From an uncultured Bacillaceae bacterium (GTDB taxonomy: Bacteria > Bacillota > Bacilli > Bacillales > Caldibacillaceae): 64,000 bases of DNA. A model generated the notes under the pieces. The model made no database searches. It had not been told where the DNA came from and worked only from the letters and a program-made list of their open reading frames with translations. The stretch lies in contig CALGAD010000016.1 in assembly GCA_937951955.1 (NCBI GenBank), positions 36,688 to 100,687 of the forward strand. Direction: 5' to 3'. Position numbers and translations under genes: made by a program. How positions within the stretch are numbered: the stretch's first letter is position 1; every line of letters begins with the position of its first letter. Below, in pieces: positions 9,103 through 18,529 of the stretch.

Positions 9103-10215
9103 ATGAAAGATCCAAAAGATACCCGGGTCGTTGTGGGAATGAGCGGCGGCGTCGATTCGTCGGTTACGGCTTATCTGCTTAAAAAACAAGGGTATGATGT
9201 CATCGGCATTTTTATGAAAAACTGGGATGACACGGATGAGTTTGGTGTCTGTACTGCCACGCAAGATTATGAAGATGTGATTCGTGTTTGCAATCAAATC
9301 GGTATCCCTTATTATGCCGTGAATTTTGAAAAGGAGTACTGGGATAAGGTTTTTACTTATTTCCTTGATGAATATAAACAAGGCCGTACACCGAATCCCG
9401 ATGTCGTGTGCAATAAGGAAATCAAATTTAATGCCTTTTTGGATCATGCGATGAAATTAGGGGCCGATTACATTGCGACCGGTCACTATGCTCAAGTGAA
9501 AGAAGTGGACGGGGAAGTGAAGCTTCTTCGCGGCAAGGATCAAAATAAAGATCAAACGTACTTCTTGAACCAGCTCTCCCAGGATCAGCTCAAAAAAGTG
9601 ATGTTCCCTCTCGGAGGGTATGAGAAAAAAGAAGTACGGGAGATTGCCAAGGAAGCAGGTCTCGCAACAGCCAATAAAAAAGATAGTACGGGAATTTGCT
9701 TTATCGGGGAACGAAATTTCAAAGAATTTTTAAGCGAATATTTACCCGCCCAGCCCGGCCAAATGGAAACCCTCGATGGTAAAGTCATGGGCAAACATGA
9801 TGGGTTAATGTACTATACGATCGGCCAAAGACACGGACTCGGTATCGGTGGGGCAGGCGAACCGTGGTTTGTTTGTGGAAAAGATCTCGAGCGTAACGTT
9901 TTATACGTTTGTCAGGGCTTTGATAATGAAGCTCTCTATTCAGATAGCATCATCGCTACAAAAGTAAACTGGATTTCCGATCGCCCGAAACCGAGCACGT
10001 TTCACTGTACGGCCAAATTCCGTTATCGCCAACCGGATCATGGTGTGACAGTGACTATTCTCGATAATCATCGCGTGCGGGTCGATTTTGATGCACCGAT
10101 TCGCGCTGTAACACCGGGACAGGCTGTTGTCTTCTATGATGGCGAAGAATGCCTCGGCGGTGGCACGATTGATGAAATTTATAAAAATGGCGAACGGTTG
10201 ACGTATGTCGGTTAA
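9103..10215 (+). CDS. mnmA: tRNA 2-thiouridylase MnmA
   Basis: Transfers sulfur to C2 of wobble uridine 34 in tRNA-Lys, -Glu and -Gln. 370 residues. PP-loop GMSGGVDSS (12-20) binds ATP; the catalytic cysteines are C103 (in VVCNKEIKF) and C199 (in STGICFIGERNF). The C-terminal beta-barrel contains the HGLGIGG segment. ATG 9103 follows GGGAGGTGATT. It forms an operon with the desulfurase upstream and is followed by a strong hairpin. Confidence 0.97.
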   Translation: MKDPKDTRVVVGMSGGVDSSVTAYLLKKQGYDVIGIFMKNWDDTDEFGVCTATQDYEDVIRVCNQIGIPYYAVNFEKEYWDKVFTYFLDEYKQGRTPNPDVVCNKEIKFNAFLDHAMKLGADYIATGHYAQVKEVDGEVKLLRGKDQNKDQTYFLNQLSQDQLKKVMFPLGGYEKKEVREIAKEAGLATANKKDSTGICFIGERNFKEFLSEYLPAQPGQMETLDGKVMGKHDGLMYYTIGQRHGLGIGGAGEPWFVCGKDLERNVLYVCQGFDNEALYSDSIIATKVNWISDRPKPSTFHCTAKFRYRQPDHGVTVTILDNHRVRVDFDAPIRAVTPGQAVVFYDGEECLGGGTIDEIYKNGERLTYVG

Positions 10216-10216
10216 T

Positions 10217-10275
10217 AGAAGGATCACAATTTCCGCTTGCTACCGGGAAGTTGTGATCCTTCTGCCATTTTCTAT
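10217..10275 (+). terminator. Terminator after mnmA
   Basis: AGAAGGATCACAA (10217-10229) pairs with TTGTGATCCTTCT (10251-10263), with an extended TTCC/GGGAA inner stem. A T-rich tract follows after a short GCC. Likely ends the cymR-desulfurase-mnmA unit. Confidence 0.65.
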
Positions 10276-10329
10276 CCATTTTTTATATAATAGAAGAAAA
10301 CGTGTTGAATGATAAATGGAGGGACAATC

Positions 10330-12735
10330 GTGACCGAAGTAGATACTCCATACATAAAGGGGAAAGTGGTCGCAACCATCTTTCATAACGAACAAAATTT
10401 ATATACCGTTATCCGGGTTCGTATAGAGGAAACAAATACGGAATATTCGGAAAAGGAAATCGCCATCACCGGATACCTTCCCAAAATGTATGAAGAGGAA
10501 GTTTATATCTTTTACGGACAATTTCAAGACCATCCCCGCTACGGTCGGCAGTTTCAGGCCACCCACTACCGGAAAAAGATGCCGGAAACGCGGGAAGGGG
10601 TCATTCAATATTTATCCAGCGATTTATTTAAAGGCATCGGCAAAAAGACTGCTGAGGCGATTGTCGATACCCTCGGTGAAAATGCGATATCGCGTATTTT
10701 AGCCAATCCGGAAGTTCTCGAACAGGTGCCGAAATTGTCGAAAGAAAAAGCGGAAAATTTATATGAAACGTTACAGGAACATCAAGGCCTGGAAAAAGTT
10801 ATCATCGTCTTGAACAAATACGGATTCGGTCCGCAACTGGCGATGCGTATTTATCAAACGTATCGGGATGAAACGCTGGAGATTATCGAGTCCAATCCCT
10901 ATAAATTAGTGGAAGATGTGGAAGGAGTCGGGTTTGGTCGGGCGGACGAATTGGGGCAGAAACTCGGTATTACGGGGAAACATCCGGATCGGATCAAAGT
11001 CGGTTCGCTCTATACTTTACAACAGCAATGCTTGCAAGAAGGACATGCCTATTTGGATAGAGATGAAGTCATAAAGAGCGTAAAGAAGTTGTTGGAAACC
11101 AATCAAACCGAGGAAATCCCCGAAGAAGACATCGATCGTATATTTCTGGAACTGGAAGAAGAAGGGAAACTCATTGCTGAAGATAACAGAGTCTATATGC
11201 CATCTTTATTCTTCGCTGAAAAAGGGATTGTGACGCATGTTAAACGGATTTTGCAGCAAGATCAATACGAGAAGCAATTTCCAGAGAGCGAGATTCTTCT
11301 TGCCCTGGGAGAAGTTGAGGATGAGCTCGGTATCCAATACGCCTCTTCCCAGCGGGAGGCGATCCAGCAGGCGTTAACTTCACCGATGTTAATTTTAACT
11401 GGCGGTCCCGGTACGGGGAAAACGACGGTAATAAAAGGGATAGTCGAAGTATATAGCAAGCTGCACGGTTGTTCCTTAAATCCGAACGATTACAAAAAGG
11501 ATGAAGTATTCCCGTTTATTTTAGCGGCACCGACGGGCCGTGCGGCAAAACGAATGAGTGAATCGACCGGACTGCCGGCGGTAACGATTCACCGGCTCCT
11601 CGGCTGGAGCGGTGAGGATCATTTTGAATTCGATGAGGAAAATCGAATTGAAGGAAAAATGGTTATTATTGATGAAATGTCGATGGTCGATACCTGGTTA
11701 GCGAACAATTTGTTCAAAGCGTTGCCGGATGATGTGCAAGTCATTATGGTTGGGGATGAAGACCAGCTGCCTTCCGTCGGTCCCGGCCAGGTATTAAAAG
11801 ATTTACTGGATGCGGGCGTCATTCCAACGGTACGCTTGACGGATATTTACCGACAAGAGGATGGATCGACCATCATTCCCCTCGCCCATGCGATTAAAAA
11901 TGGTTCGATACCCGGGGATTTAACGATGCAGCAAAAAGATCGCTCCTTTATTCCCTGTTCCGCCAGTCAGGTAACTCATGTTGTCAAACAAATCGTTGAA
12001 TCAGCTGTCCGAAAAGGTGGATATACGAAAAGGGATATCCAGGTGCTGGCGCCCATGTATCGCGGGGCAGCCGGTATTAATAACTTGAATAAAGTGCTGC
12101 AAGACGTTTTTAACGACAATGCGGAAGGGAAAAAACGGGAAATTCAGTTTGGCGATGTGACTTATCGCGTCGGTGATAAAGTACTGCAACTTGTCAATCA
12201 ACCGGACAAAAATATTTTTAACGGGGATATCGGCGAGATCAGTGCCATCATTTATGCGAAGGAAAACGAAGAGAAACAGGATCAAGTATTCGTTGTATTT
12301 GATGATACGGAAGTCATGTATACACGGCAAGACTTGCAGCAAATTACCCTTGCCTATTGTTGCAGTATTCATAAATCCCAGGGCAGCGAATTTCCGGTTG
12401 TGATCCTTCCTGTTGTGAAAAGTTATTATCGCATGCTGAAAAGAAATTTAATTTACACCGCGATCACCCGCAGCAAGGATAAATTAATCCTTTGTGGCGA
12501 AGTGAGTGCCTTTGAACTGGCAATTCGCCGGGAGGATGAGGATATTCGTCAGACGACATTGCGAGATCGGCTGTTACATGCCTTCGGGAAGCTGGAAGAT
12601 GACTCTTTTACAGCGGCAGATGGGGAAATCGCAATGGATTCGTATGAGGAAATCTTGATGAATACGGATCCAATGATCGGTATGGGCGATATCACCCCCT
12701 ATGATTTTCTGGAAGAAGAAGCCGTCGGAAAATAA
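10330..12735 (+). CDS. recD2: ATP-dependent RecD-like DNA helicase RecD2
   Basis: Superfamily 1B 5'-3' helicase found in bacteria lacking RecBCD; in Bacillus it works in replication and repair. 801 residues from GTG 10330, close to the family norm (about 800). N-terminal OB-like and helix-hairpin-helix region (about 1-200), Walker A GGPGTGKTT near residue 360, Walker B VIIDEMSMVD near 450, and the C-terminal helicase motif SIHKSQGSEFP near 680. GTG 10330 follows GGAGGGACAATC at ideal spacing; an ATG at 10309 overlaps the binding site and is less likely. Confidence 0.95.
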   Translation: MTEVDTPYIKGKVVATIFHNEQNLYTVIRVRIEETNTEYSEKEIAITGYLPKMYEEEVYIFYGQFQDHPRYGRQFQATHYRKKMPETREGVIQYLSSDLFKGIGKKTAEAIVDTLGENAISRILANPEVLEQVPKLSKEKAENLYETLQEHQGLEKVIIVLNKYGFGPQLAMRIYQTYRDETLEIIESNPYKLVEDVEGVGFGRADELGQKLGITGKHPDRIKVGSLYTLQQQCLQEGHAYLDRDEVIKSVKKLLETNQTEEIPEEDIDRIFLELEEEGKLIAEDNRVYMPSLFFAEKGIVTHVKRILQQDQYEKQFPESEILLALGEVEDELGIQYASSQREAIQQALTSPMLILTGGPGTGKTTVIKGIVEVYSKLHGCSLNPNDYKKDEVFPFILAAPTGRAAKRMSESTGLPAVTIHRLLGWSGEDHFEFDEENRIEGKMVIIDEMSMVDTWLANNLFKALPDDVQVIMVGDEDQLPSVGPGQVLKDLLDAGVIPTVRLTDIYRQEDGSTIIPLAHAIKNGSIPGDLTMQQKDRSFIPCSASQVTHVVKQIVESAVRKGGYTKRDIQVLAPMYRGAAGINNLNKVLQDVFNDNAEGKKREIQFGDVTYRVGDKVLQLVNQPDKNIFNGDIGEISAIIYAKENEEKQDQVFVVFDDTEVMYTRQDLQQITLAYCCSIHKSQGSEFPVVILPVVKSYYRMLKRNLIYTAITRSKDKLILCGEVSAFELAIRREDEDIRQTTLRDRLLHAFGKLEDDSFTAADGEIAMDSYEEILMNTDPMIGMGDITPYDFLEEEAVGK

Positions 12736-12813
12736 TCAACTACATTAGAAACATAGAATAATATAGGAAAATTTGGGCAATAATGAAGACAAAAATGGAG
12801 GAGGTTGCCATTT

Positions 12814-13008
12814 TTGTCTTTTTCCTGTCCAAATTGTCATAGTAAAGATATCGGAAAAATTGGTATCAACCAATATTATTGCTGGAACTGTTTTATCGAA
12901 TTATCGATCGCTAACGGGATGATCTACACTCATCAGGTGGAAGAAGACGGATCGCTATCATCATTAGATGATTTGTTTACCGAAGAAGAACGCCGTTTTC
13001 ATGCATAA
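12814..13008 (+). CDS. Small zinc-ribbon protein, function unknown
   Basis: 64 residues. Two Cys pairs, CPNC (5-8) and CWNC (23-26), would bind one zinc; the second half is acidic. I do not recognise a characterised homologue. The start is probably TTG 12814, nine bases after GGAGGAGG (12797-12804); another in-frame TTG at 12805 abuts the site and is too close. It lies between recD2 and an AI-2E family gene, with its own terminator after it. Confidence 0.75.
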   Translation: MSFSCPNCHSKDIGKIGINQYYCWNCFIELSIANGMIYTHQVEEDGSLSSLDDLFTEEERRFHA

Positions 13009-13070
13009 AGCTGGATGTGTAGCGTCCTTTCCTTTACCTTATAAATAGTTTTTGAAATTATTCGATTCAG

Positions 13071-13099
13071 GCAATCCATGCGGGGGATTGCTTTTTTTA
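13071..13099 (+). terminator. Terminator after zinc-ribbon gene
   Basis: GCAATCC (13071-13077) and GGATTGC (13085-13091) with loop ATGCGGG, then seven T. Confidence 0.9.
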
Positions 13100-13153
13100 T
13101 GCATAAAAAAATGGAATTTATAAACCATAATAGCGATAGGGGGTGGAATTTCA

Positions 13154-14224
13154 TTGAATGTGAAAATGAAATGGATTTACCGACTTGGCTTTTTATTATT
13201 GTTTTTTATCGTGATTTTCATCTTTTTAAAGCTGAAGCCCTTCTGGGGGCCACTATTGAACGTGTTCGCATCCGCCTCCTTACCATTTCTCATCGGTGCT
13301 TTCATCGCATATCTTCTCCATCCGCCCGTTATGTTTCTCCATGATAAAGGACTGCAAAAATGGCTTTCCGTAATCATCATTTATTTGTTGTTTTTTGGGA
13401 GTTTAAGTTTTCTCATTTATAAAGGTACTCCGCTGTTTATCGAGCAGTTACGGGAGTTAACGGAGAATTTCCCAGCTGTTTTACGCGAATTTGAAAAATT
13501 TTCCCGGGATCTTCAAAATCATACGGCACGGTGGCCCTTTCGAATTGAGGATTATCTCAATCAGGTTGTCTCCAAAATTGATTACATGCTGACGAACTTT
13601 GCCAATCACCTCATTGAGCAATTCATGCGCCTGTTTGACTGGTTGATTTTTATCGTGCTCATTCCGATTATCGCCTTTTATTTTATAAAAGATATCGATT
13701 ATTTACAGGAAGTTTTCTGGGAGTTCGTACCGGAAAAATGGCGCAAACAGCTACAAATTTTCTTTACGAATGTCAATGCCCAGCTCGGCGGTTACATTCG
13801 CGGACAGCTATTACTTTGCTTAATCGTAGGTTTTTCTTCTGTCCTTTTGTTCCGTTTCATCGGCTTAAAGTATCCATTGCTGTTAGGAATCATCATCGGG
13901 GCGACGAATGTGATTCCTTATTTCGGTCCGATTATCGGTGCTATACCGGCCTGCCTTGTCGCCATCACGATTTCCATCAAAAAGGCGATTTTCGTTATCA
14001 TCATCATTTTCTTTATACAATTTCTCGATGGCAATATTTTATCGCCGGTCATTTTAGGAAGAAGTTTACGCATGCACCCGTTATTAATCATCTTTTCTAT
14101 TTTAATTGGTGGCGAACTGGCAGGGGTGATCGGCTTAATTGTGGCTGTTCCCATCGTGGCGATCGGGAAAACTGCTTTTCAGCAAGCGCTTTTACAATTC
14201 CGGAAACGGGAGGGGGTGGAATAA
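13154..14224 (+). CDS. AI-2E family transporter (YrrI-like membrane protein)
   Basis: 356 residues with about eight hydrophobic segments: two or three at the N-terminus (about 5-60 and 70-90), a soluble region (about 95-155), then five or more to the end. The PYFGPIIGAIPA block (about 255-266) is typical of the AI-2E transporter/PerM superfamily. Substrate is unknown: the family includes AI-2 exporters and sodium/proton antiporters. The start is TTG 13154, eight bases after GGGGGTGG. In B. subtilis the homologue also sits just upstream of alaS. Confidence 0.9.
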   Translation: MNVKMKWIYRLGFLLLFFIVIFIFLKLKPFWGPLLNVFASASLPFLIGAFIAYLLHPPVMFLHDKGLQKWLSVIIIYLLFFGSLSFLIYKGTPLFIEQLRELTENFPAVLREFEKFSRDLQNHTARWPFRIEDYLNQVVSKIDYMLTNFANHLIEQFMRLFDWLIFIVLIPIIAFYFIKDIDYLQEVFWEFVPEKWRKQLQIFFTNVNAQLGGYIRGQLLLCLIVGFSSVLLFRFIGLKYPLLLGIIIGATNVIPYFGPIIGAIPACLVAITISIKKAIFVIIIIFFIQFLDGNILSPVILGRSLRMHPLLIIFSILIGGELAGVIGLIVAVPIVAIGKTAFQQALLQFRKREGVE

Positions 14225-14304
14225 TATTCTTAATGTTTAAAAAACGGTAATCTGGATATGCTGATTGATAGAGGATTGTGGAGATTTTCCATCATAGCCT
14301 TTAT

Positions 14305-14333
14305 TTGACAAATGGAAAAAAGGCGAATATAAT
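14305..14333 (+). promoter_or_regulatory. alaS promoter
   Basis: TTGACA at 14305-14310, exact 17-base spacer, TATAAT at 14328-14333. Near-consensus promoter for the T-box transcript. Confidence 0.9.
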
Positions 14334-14339
14334 CTATTA

Positions 14340-14588
14340 GTAAAATGTATATGGCAAACACGATGACGGAACGAGTATGTTATCTGGAGTATCACAGAGA
14401 GGTATCCCGTGGCTGAAAGGATACTATATGAAGGATAACAGAAGGCCATTCCTTGAGTGCAGCTAATCCCTGCCGCTTGATCCAGCGTTATGGAAATGAG
14501 TGATGGAATCCATTTGTGGAGTCCATAATCAGGGTGGTACCACGGCAACTCTTCGTCCCTGCCTTCTGGGGGTGAAGAGTTTTTTATT
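14340..14588 (+). promoter_or_regulatory. T-box leader controlling alaS
   Basis: AG-rich bulge near 14396, specifier codon GCC (Ala) at 14445-14447 in the frame GAAG-GCC-A, T-box core TGGTACCACGG at about 14535-14545, then a terminator with stem AACTCTTC / GAAGAGTT (14548-14582) and a T-run. The T after TGG pairs with A73 of tRNA-Ala. Uncharged tRNA-Ala would allow read-through into alaS. Confidence 0.93.
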
Positions 14589-14620
14589 TGGAAAAATATT
14601 CGGTTTAGGAGGTAGAAACG

Positions 14621-17263
14621 ATGAAATATTTATCGAGCAGTGAAATTCGGCGTATGTTTCTAAAATTCTTCGAAGAAAAAGGGCATTCGATCGAACCGAG
14701 TGCATCGTTGATTCCGGTCGATGATCCTTCACTTCTCTGGATAAATAGCGGTGTTGCCACATTGAAAAAATATTTTGACGGCCGTGTCAAACCGGATAAT
14801 CCGCGTCTTGCAAATGCGCAAAAATCAATCCGGACGAATGATATTGAAAATGTCGGAAAAACCGCCCGTCATCATACCTTTTTTGAAATGCTCGGCAACT
14901 TTTCTATCGGGGATTATTTCAAGGAAGAAGCGATAGAATGGGCCTGGGAATTCTTAACGAGCCCGAACTGGCTAGGACTTGATCCGGAACGATTATCTGT
15001 AACGGTCCATCCCGAGGATGATGAAGCGTATGACATCTGGCACAAAAAAATCGGGGTTCCGGAAGAGCGTATCATCCGCCTGGAAGGTAACTTCTGGGAT
15101 ATCGGGGAGGGCCCGAGCGGACCGAACTCGGAAATCTTTTACGATCGCGGACCGGAATTCGGCGATGATCCGGAAGATCCAGAACTATATCCCGGGGGAG
15201 AAAACGATCGTTATTTAGAAGTGTGGAACCTCGTCTTTTCCCAATTCAATCATAATCCGGACGGAACATATACGCCGCTACCGAGCAAAAACATTGATAC
15301 CGGAATGGGGCTGGAACGGATTACGTCCATCTTGCAAGACGGGAAGACGAATTTCGATACCGACTTATTTTTACCGATTATTCGCAAGATCGAAGCAATA
15401 TCCGGTGAGAAATATGGTGAAACTGAAGAGAAGGATGTAGCCTTTAAAGTGGTCGCTGACCATATCCGTTCGGTAGCCTTTGCGATCGGTGATGGTGCGT
15501 TGCCATCTAACGAAGGCAGAGGATATGTGCTCAGAAGACTCATCCGGAGAGCAGTTCGCTATGCCAAACAGCTGCATGTAGACCGCCCCTTCCTGTTCGA
15601 ACTCGTTCCGGTTGTTGGGGAGATTATGGCTGATTTTTATCCGGAAGTACAGGAAAAGAGCGACTTTATTCAAAAAGTAATCCGCACCGAAGAGGAACGC
15701 TTCCACGAAACGTTACATGAAGGGTTGGCTATCCTCGCTTCGATCATTGAAAAAGGTAAGCAAGAAGATCGGTACGTCATCTCTGGCGAAGATGCTTTCC
15801 GGCTTTATGACACGTACGGATTTCCTGTCGAACTTACGGAAGAATACGCCCGAGAGGAAGGGATGGAAATTGACTACGATGGATTCGAAAAGGAAATGGA
15901 AAGACAGAGGGAGCGGGCAAGAAAAGCGAGACAGGATGCCGACTCCATGCAAGTACAAGGCGGCGATTTAGGTGAGGTCACGGTAGAAAGTGAGTTTATC
16001 GGTTACGACACATTAGAGACTGTTGCCCACGTACAGGCGATTTTTAAAGACGGCTATTTAATTGATGAAGCGCAAACCGGAGAGGAAGTCGAAGTCATTT
16101 TAGATCAGACACCGTTTTACGCAGAAAGCGGTGGGCAAATCGCGGATAAGGGTGAAATCATCGCTGATGGATTACGGGTTTCCGTTTTAGATGTCCAGAA
16201 GGCACCGAATAAACAAAATCTTCACCGGGTGCTTATCGAAGAAGGTACATTAAAAACGAATGCGATCGTTCATGCAAGAGTTTATGAAAAAGACCGTTTG
16301 AACATTACCCGGAACCACTCAGCAACCCATCTCCTTCATCAAGCCTTAAAAGATGTGTTGGGCGAGCATGTCAATCAGGCAGGTTCCCTCGTGGCACCGG
16401 ATCGCTTGCGTTTTGACTTTTCGCATTTCGGTCAGGTAACAGAAGAAGAACTGGAACAGGTTGAAAAAATTGTCAATGATAAAATATGGGCGAGTCTCCC
16501 CGTAATCGTGGATTATAAACCGCTTGAAGAAGCAAAAGCGATGGGTGCGATGGCCTTATTCGGTGAAAAATATGACGATATTGTTCGGGTCGTCAGCATT
16601 GGCGATTACTCCTTAGAGTTGTGCGGTGGCTGTCACGTTCCGAATACTTCCGTGATCGGTATGTTTGTCATCGTCTCGGAAACAGGAATCGGTGCAGGAA
16701 CACGTCGTATTGAGGCGCTCACCGGTGAAAAGGCTTATGAATATATGCTGGAACAGACGGCAATCTTGAAAGAAGCCGCCCGGCAATTAAAGACTAAGGT
16801 TCAGGAAGTGCCTTCTCGAATCGAGGCCTTGCAGGAAGAATTAAAAGAGTTGCGGAAAGAAAATGAATCATTAGTTGCAAAACTCGGTAATGTCGAAGCA
16901 AACGAATTACTCAATCAAGTCGAAGAAATCGATGGCGTGAAAGTACTTGCAAGCCGGGTTCAAGTTACCGATGCCGGTCAATTGCGCAACATTTGCGATG
17001 ATTTGAAACAAAAAATCGGTTCAGGAATCATTTTGCTCGGTACGGTAACGAACGGAAAAGTGCAAATGATTGCTGGTGTGACAAAAGATTTGACCGATAA
17101 ATACCACGCGGGGCAGTTAGTTAAAGAAGCAGCGAAAATTTGTGCTGGCGGTGGTGGCGGTCGACCGGATATGGCCCAGGCCGGTGGGAAAGATCCGGAT
17201 AAACTCGATGAAGCATTAAACTATGCCAAGAAATGGGTTAAAACTATTTCTAATCACGATTAA
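14621..17263 (+). CDS. alaS: Alanine--tRNA ligase
   Basis: Class II synthetase charging tRNA-Ala with a second editing site for mischarged Ser/Gly. 880 residues, full length. The catalytic domain is at the N-terminus (about 1-250). The editing domain shows HSATHLLHQAL (about 565-575) and CGGCH (about 668-672), whose His and Cys bind zinc. The C-Ala domain ends in GGGGGRPDMAQAGG. ATG 14621 follows AGGAGGT. ireB, ruvX and yrzB follow, as in Bacillus. Confidence 0.98.
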   Translation: MKYLSSSEIRRMFLKFFEEKGHSIEPSASLIPVDDPSLLWINSGVATLKKYFDGRVKPDNPRLANAQKSIRTNDIENVGKTARHHTFFEMLGNFSIGDYFKEEAIEWAWEFLTSPNWLGLDPERLSVTVHPEDDEAYDIWHKKIGVPEERIIRLEGNFWDIGEGPSGPNSEIFYDRGPEFGDDPEDPELYPGGENDRYLEVWNLVFSQFNHNPDGTYTPLPSKNIDTGMGLERITSILQDGKTNFDTDLFLPIIRKIEAISGEKYGETEEKDVAFKVVADHIRSVAFAIGDGALPSNEGRGYVLRRLIRRAVRYAKQLHVDRPFLFELVPVVGEIMADFYPEVQEKSDFIQKVIRTEEERFHETLHEGLAILASIIEKGKQEDRYVISGEDAFRLYDTYGFPVELTEEYAREEGMEIDYDGFEKEMERQRERARKARQDADSMQVQGGDLGEVTVESEFIGYDTLETVAHVQAIFKDGYLIDEAQTGEEVEVILDQTPFYAESGGQIADKGEIIADGLRVSVLDVQKAPNKQNLHRVLIEEGTLKTNAIVHARVYEKDRLNITRNHSATHLLHQALKDVLGEHVNQAGSLVAPDRLRFDFSHFGQVTEEELEQVEKIVNDKIWASLPVIVDYKPLEEAKAMGAMALFGEKYDDIVRVVSIGDYSLELCGGCHVPNTSVIGMFVIVSETGIGAGTRRIEALTGEKAYEYMLEQTAILKEAARQLKTKVQEVPSRIEALQEELKELRKENESLVAKLGNVEANELLNQVEEIDGVKVLASRVQVTDAGQLRNICDDLKQKIGSGIILLGTVTNGKVQMIAGVTKDLTDKYHAGQLVKEAAKICAGGGGGRPDMAQAGGKDPDKLDEALNYAKKWVKTISNHD

Positions 17264-17321
17264 GTGATGTACAATATAGACAAGATACGACGTTTCACAG
17301 TTGAACGGAGGTGCTTTCCCG

Positions 17322-17591
17322 ATGAGCTCGATGGACAAAACGATGCAGTTTCACTTTCCAGAAGATCCGATAGAAAGAGAAGTAAAGAATGTCATCTTCA
17401 CCGTCTATGAAGCGCTTGAAGAAAAAGGGTATAACCCGATCAATCAAATCGTGGGTTATTTGTTGTCGGGTGACCCGGCTTATATTCCCCGCCATAAGGA
17501 TGCCCGGAATATCATTCGGAAACTGGAACGGGATGAGATCATTGAGGAATTAGTCAAATATTATTTAACAACACAGCGTGGCGATATATAG
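17322..17591 (+). CDS. IreB family regulatory phosphoprotein (UPF0297, YrzL)
   Basis: 89 residues, small helical dimer-forming family. In Enterococcus, IreB is phosphorylated on N-terminal threonine by the PASTA kinase IreK and affects cephalosporin resistance; T7 here is in the corresponding DKTMQF region. ATG 17322 lies ten bases after GGAGGTG; an upstream extension to 17301 is rejected because it covers that site. Its stop codon touches the ruvX start, so the two are translationally linked. Confidence 0.92.
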   Translation: MSSMDKTMQFHFPEDPIEREVKNVIFTVYEALEEKGYNPINQIVGYLLSGDPAYIPRHKDARNIIRKLERDEIIEELVKYYLTTQRGDI

Positions 17592-18008
17592 ATGAGGATT
17601 ATGGGACTTGATGTCGGCTCGAAAACGATCGGTGTGGCCATGAGCGATGAGCTGGGCTGGACGGCCCAGGGGTTAACGACAATTACGATTGACGAAGAGG
17701 CCGGCGAATTTGGTCTCGATGAGCTTGGCGAGATTATCGAAAAATATGATGTGGACAAAATCGTTGTCGGCCTTCCCAAAAATATGAACGGAACGATCGG
17801 TCCGCGGGGGGAAGCGAGCAAGCAATTTGCAGAATTGCTGCAAAGTCGCTTTTCCCTCCCGGTCATTTTATGGGATGAACGTCTTTCCACCGTGGCCGCT
17901 GAAAGGGTGCTTTTAAAAGCCGATCTGAGCCGCAAGAAAAGGAAGAAAGTGATTGATAAAATGGCAGCCGTGATGATTCTCCAGGGGTATTTAGATAGTT
18001 TAAGCTGA
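17592..18008 (+). CDS. ruvX: Holliday junction resolvase-like RuvX (YqgF family)
   Basis: 138 residues with RNase H fold. Conserved acidic sites: LDVGSKTIGVAMSD near the N-terminus, the GLP segment (about 58) and WDERLST (about 95-101). Family members act in pre-16S rRNA 5' end maturation (E. coli YqgF) and have been linked to Holliday junction cleavage. ATG 17592 immediately follows the ireB stop. Confidence 0.93.
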   Translation: MRIMGLDVGSKTIGVAMSDELGWTAQGLTTITIDEEAGEFGLDELGEIIEKYDVDKIVVGLPKNMNGTIGPRGEASKQFAELLQSRFSLPVILWDERLSTVAAERVLLKADLSRKKRKKVIDKMAAVMILQGYLDSLS

Positions 18009-18093
18009 GAATAACGGATGAATTTTTCACTTTTTCTCATAATAATGAATAGAATTGTTGCGACACTGCCAAAAAAGTTTGGAGGTTTAATCA

Positions 18094-18369
18094 ATGGAAC
18101 ATGGCGATAATTGGATTACGGTAATTGATGAAGATGGTAACGAAGAGTTATATGAGATTTTATTTACTTTTGAATCGGAAGAGTTTGGAAAATCATACGT
18201 ATTATACTATCCTGCCAGCTCAGAAGAGGATGAAAACGGGGAAATTGAAGTACTGGCCGCCAGTTTCACCCCCGGAGAAGAAGAGGGTGAATTGCGGGCG
18301 ATTGAAACCGAGGAAGAGTGGGAAATGATCGAGGAAATGTTGAATACGTTCCTCGATGAGGATGAATAA
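18094..18369 (+). CDS. DUF1292 family acidic protein (YrzB)
   Basis: 91 residues, strongly acidic (many Glu/Asp, few basic residues). The EDGNEELYEILFTFE start is typical of DUF1292. Function is unknown. ATG 18094 follows TTGGAGG. The conserved place after ruvX and before mltG supports the assignment. Confidence 0.9.
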   Translation: MEHGDNWITVIDEDGNEELYEILFTFESEEFGKSYVLYYPASSEEDENGEIEVLAASFTPGEEEGELRAIETEEEWEMIEEMLNTFLDEDE

Positions 18370-18405
18370 AATTTACGAATATGGACAATCGCGTACGCAA
18401 CGAAC

Positions 18406-18430
18406 ACGGACCGGAGACGGTCCGTTTTTT
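18406..18430 (+). terminator. Terminator after yrzB
   Basis: ACGGACC (18406-18412), loop, GGTCCGT (18419-18425), then six T. Ends the alaS-ireB-ruvX-yrzB unit. A TATAAT at 18474-18479 just after it probably drives mltG. Confidence 0.92.
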
Positions 18431-18529
18431 AATGCGAAAAATAAATGAAATATCCCGAAATATTATGGTATAGTATAATGGTGCAAGAATAGAAACTTGC
18501 ACCTTCCTAAAGCTCAAAGGAGGATATAC

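Noticed and set aside
13738..14250. 170-codon frame inside the AI-2E family gene
   Set aside because: Different phase of a clear membrane protein gene; His/Arg-rich composition is an out-of-frame artefact.
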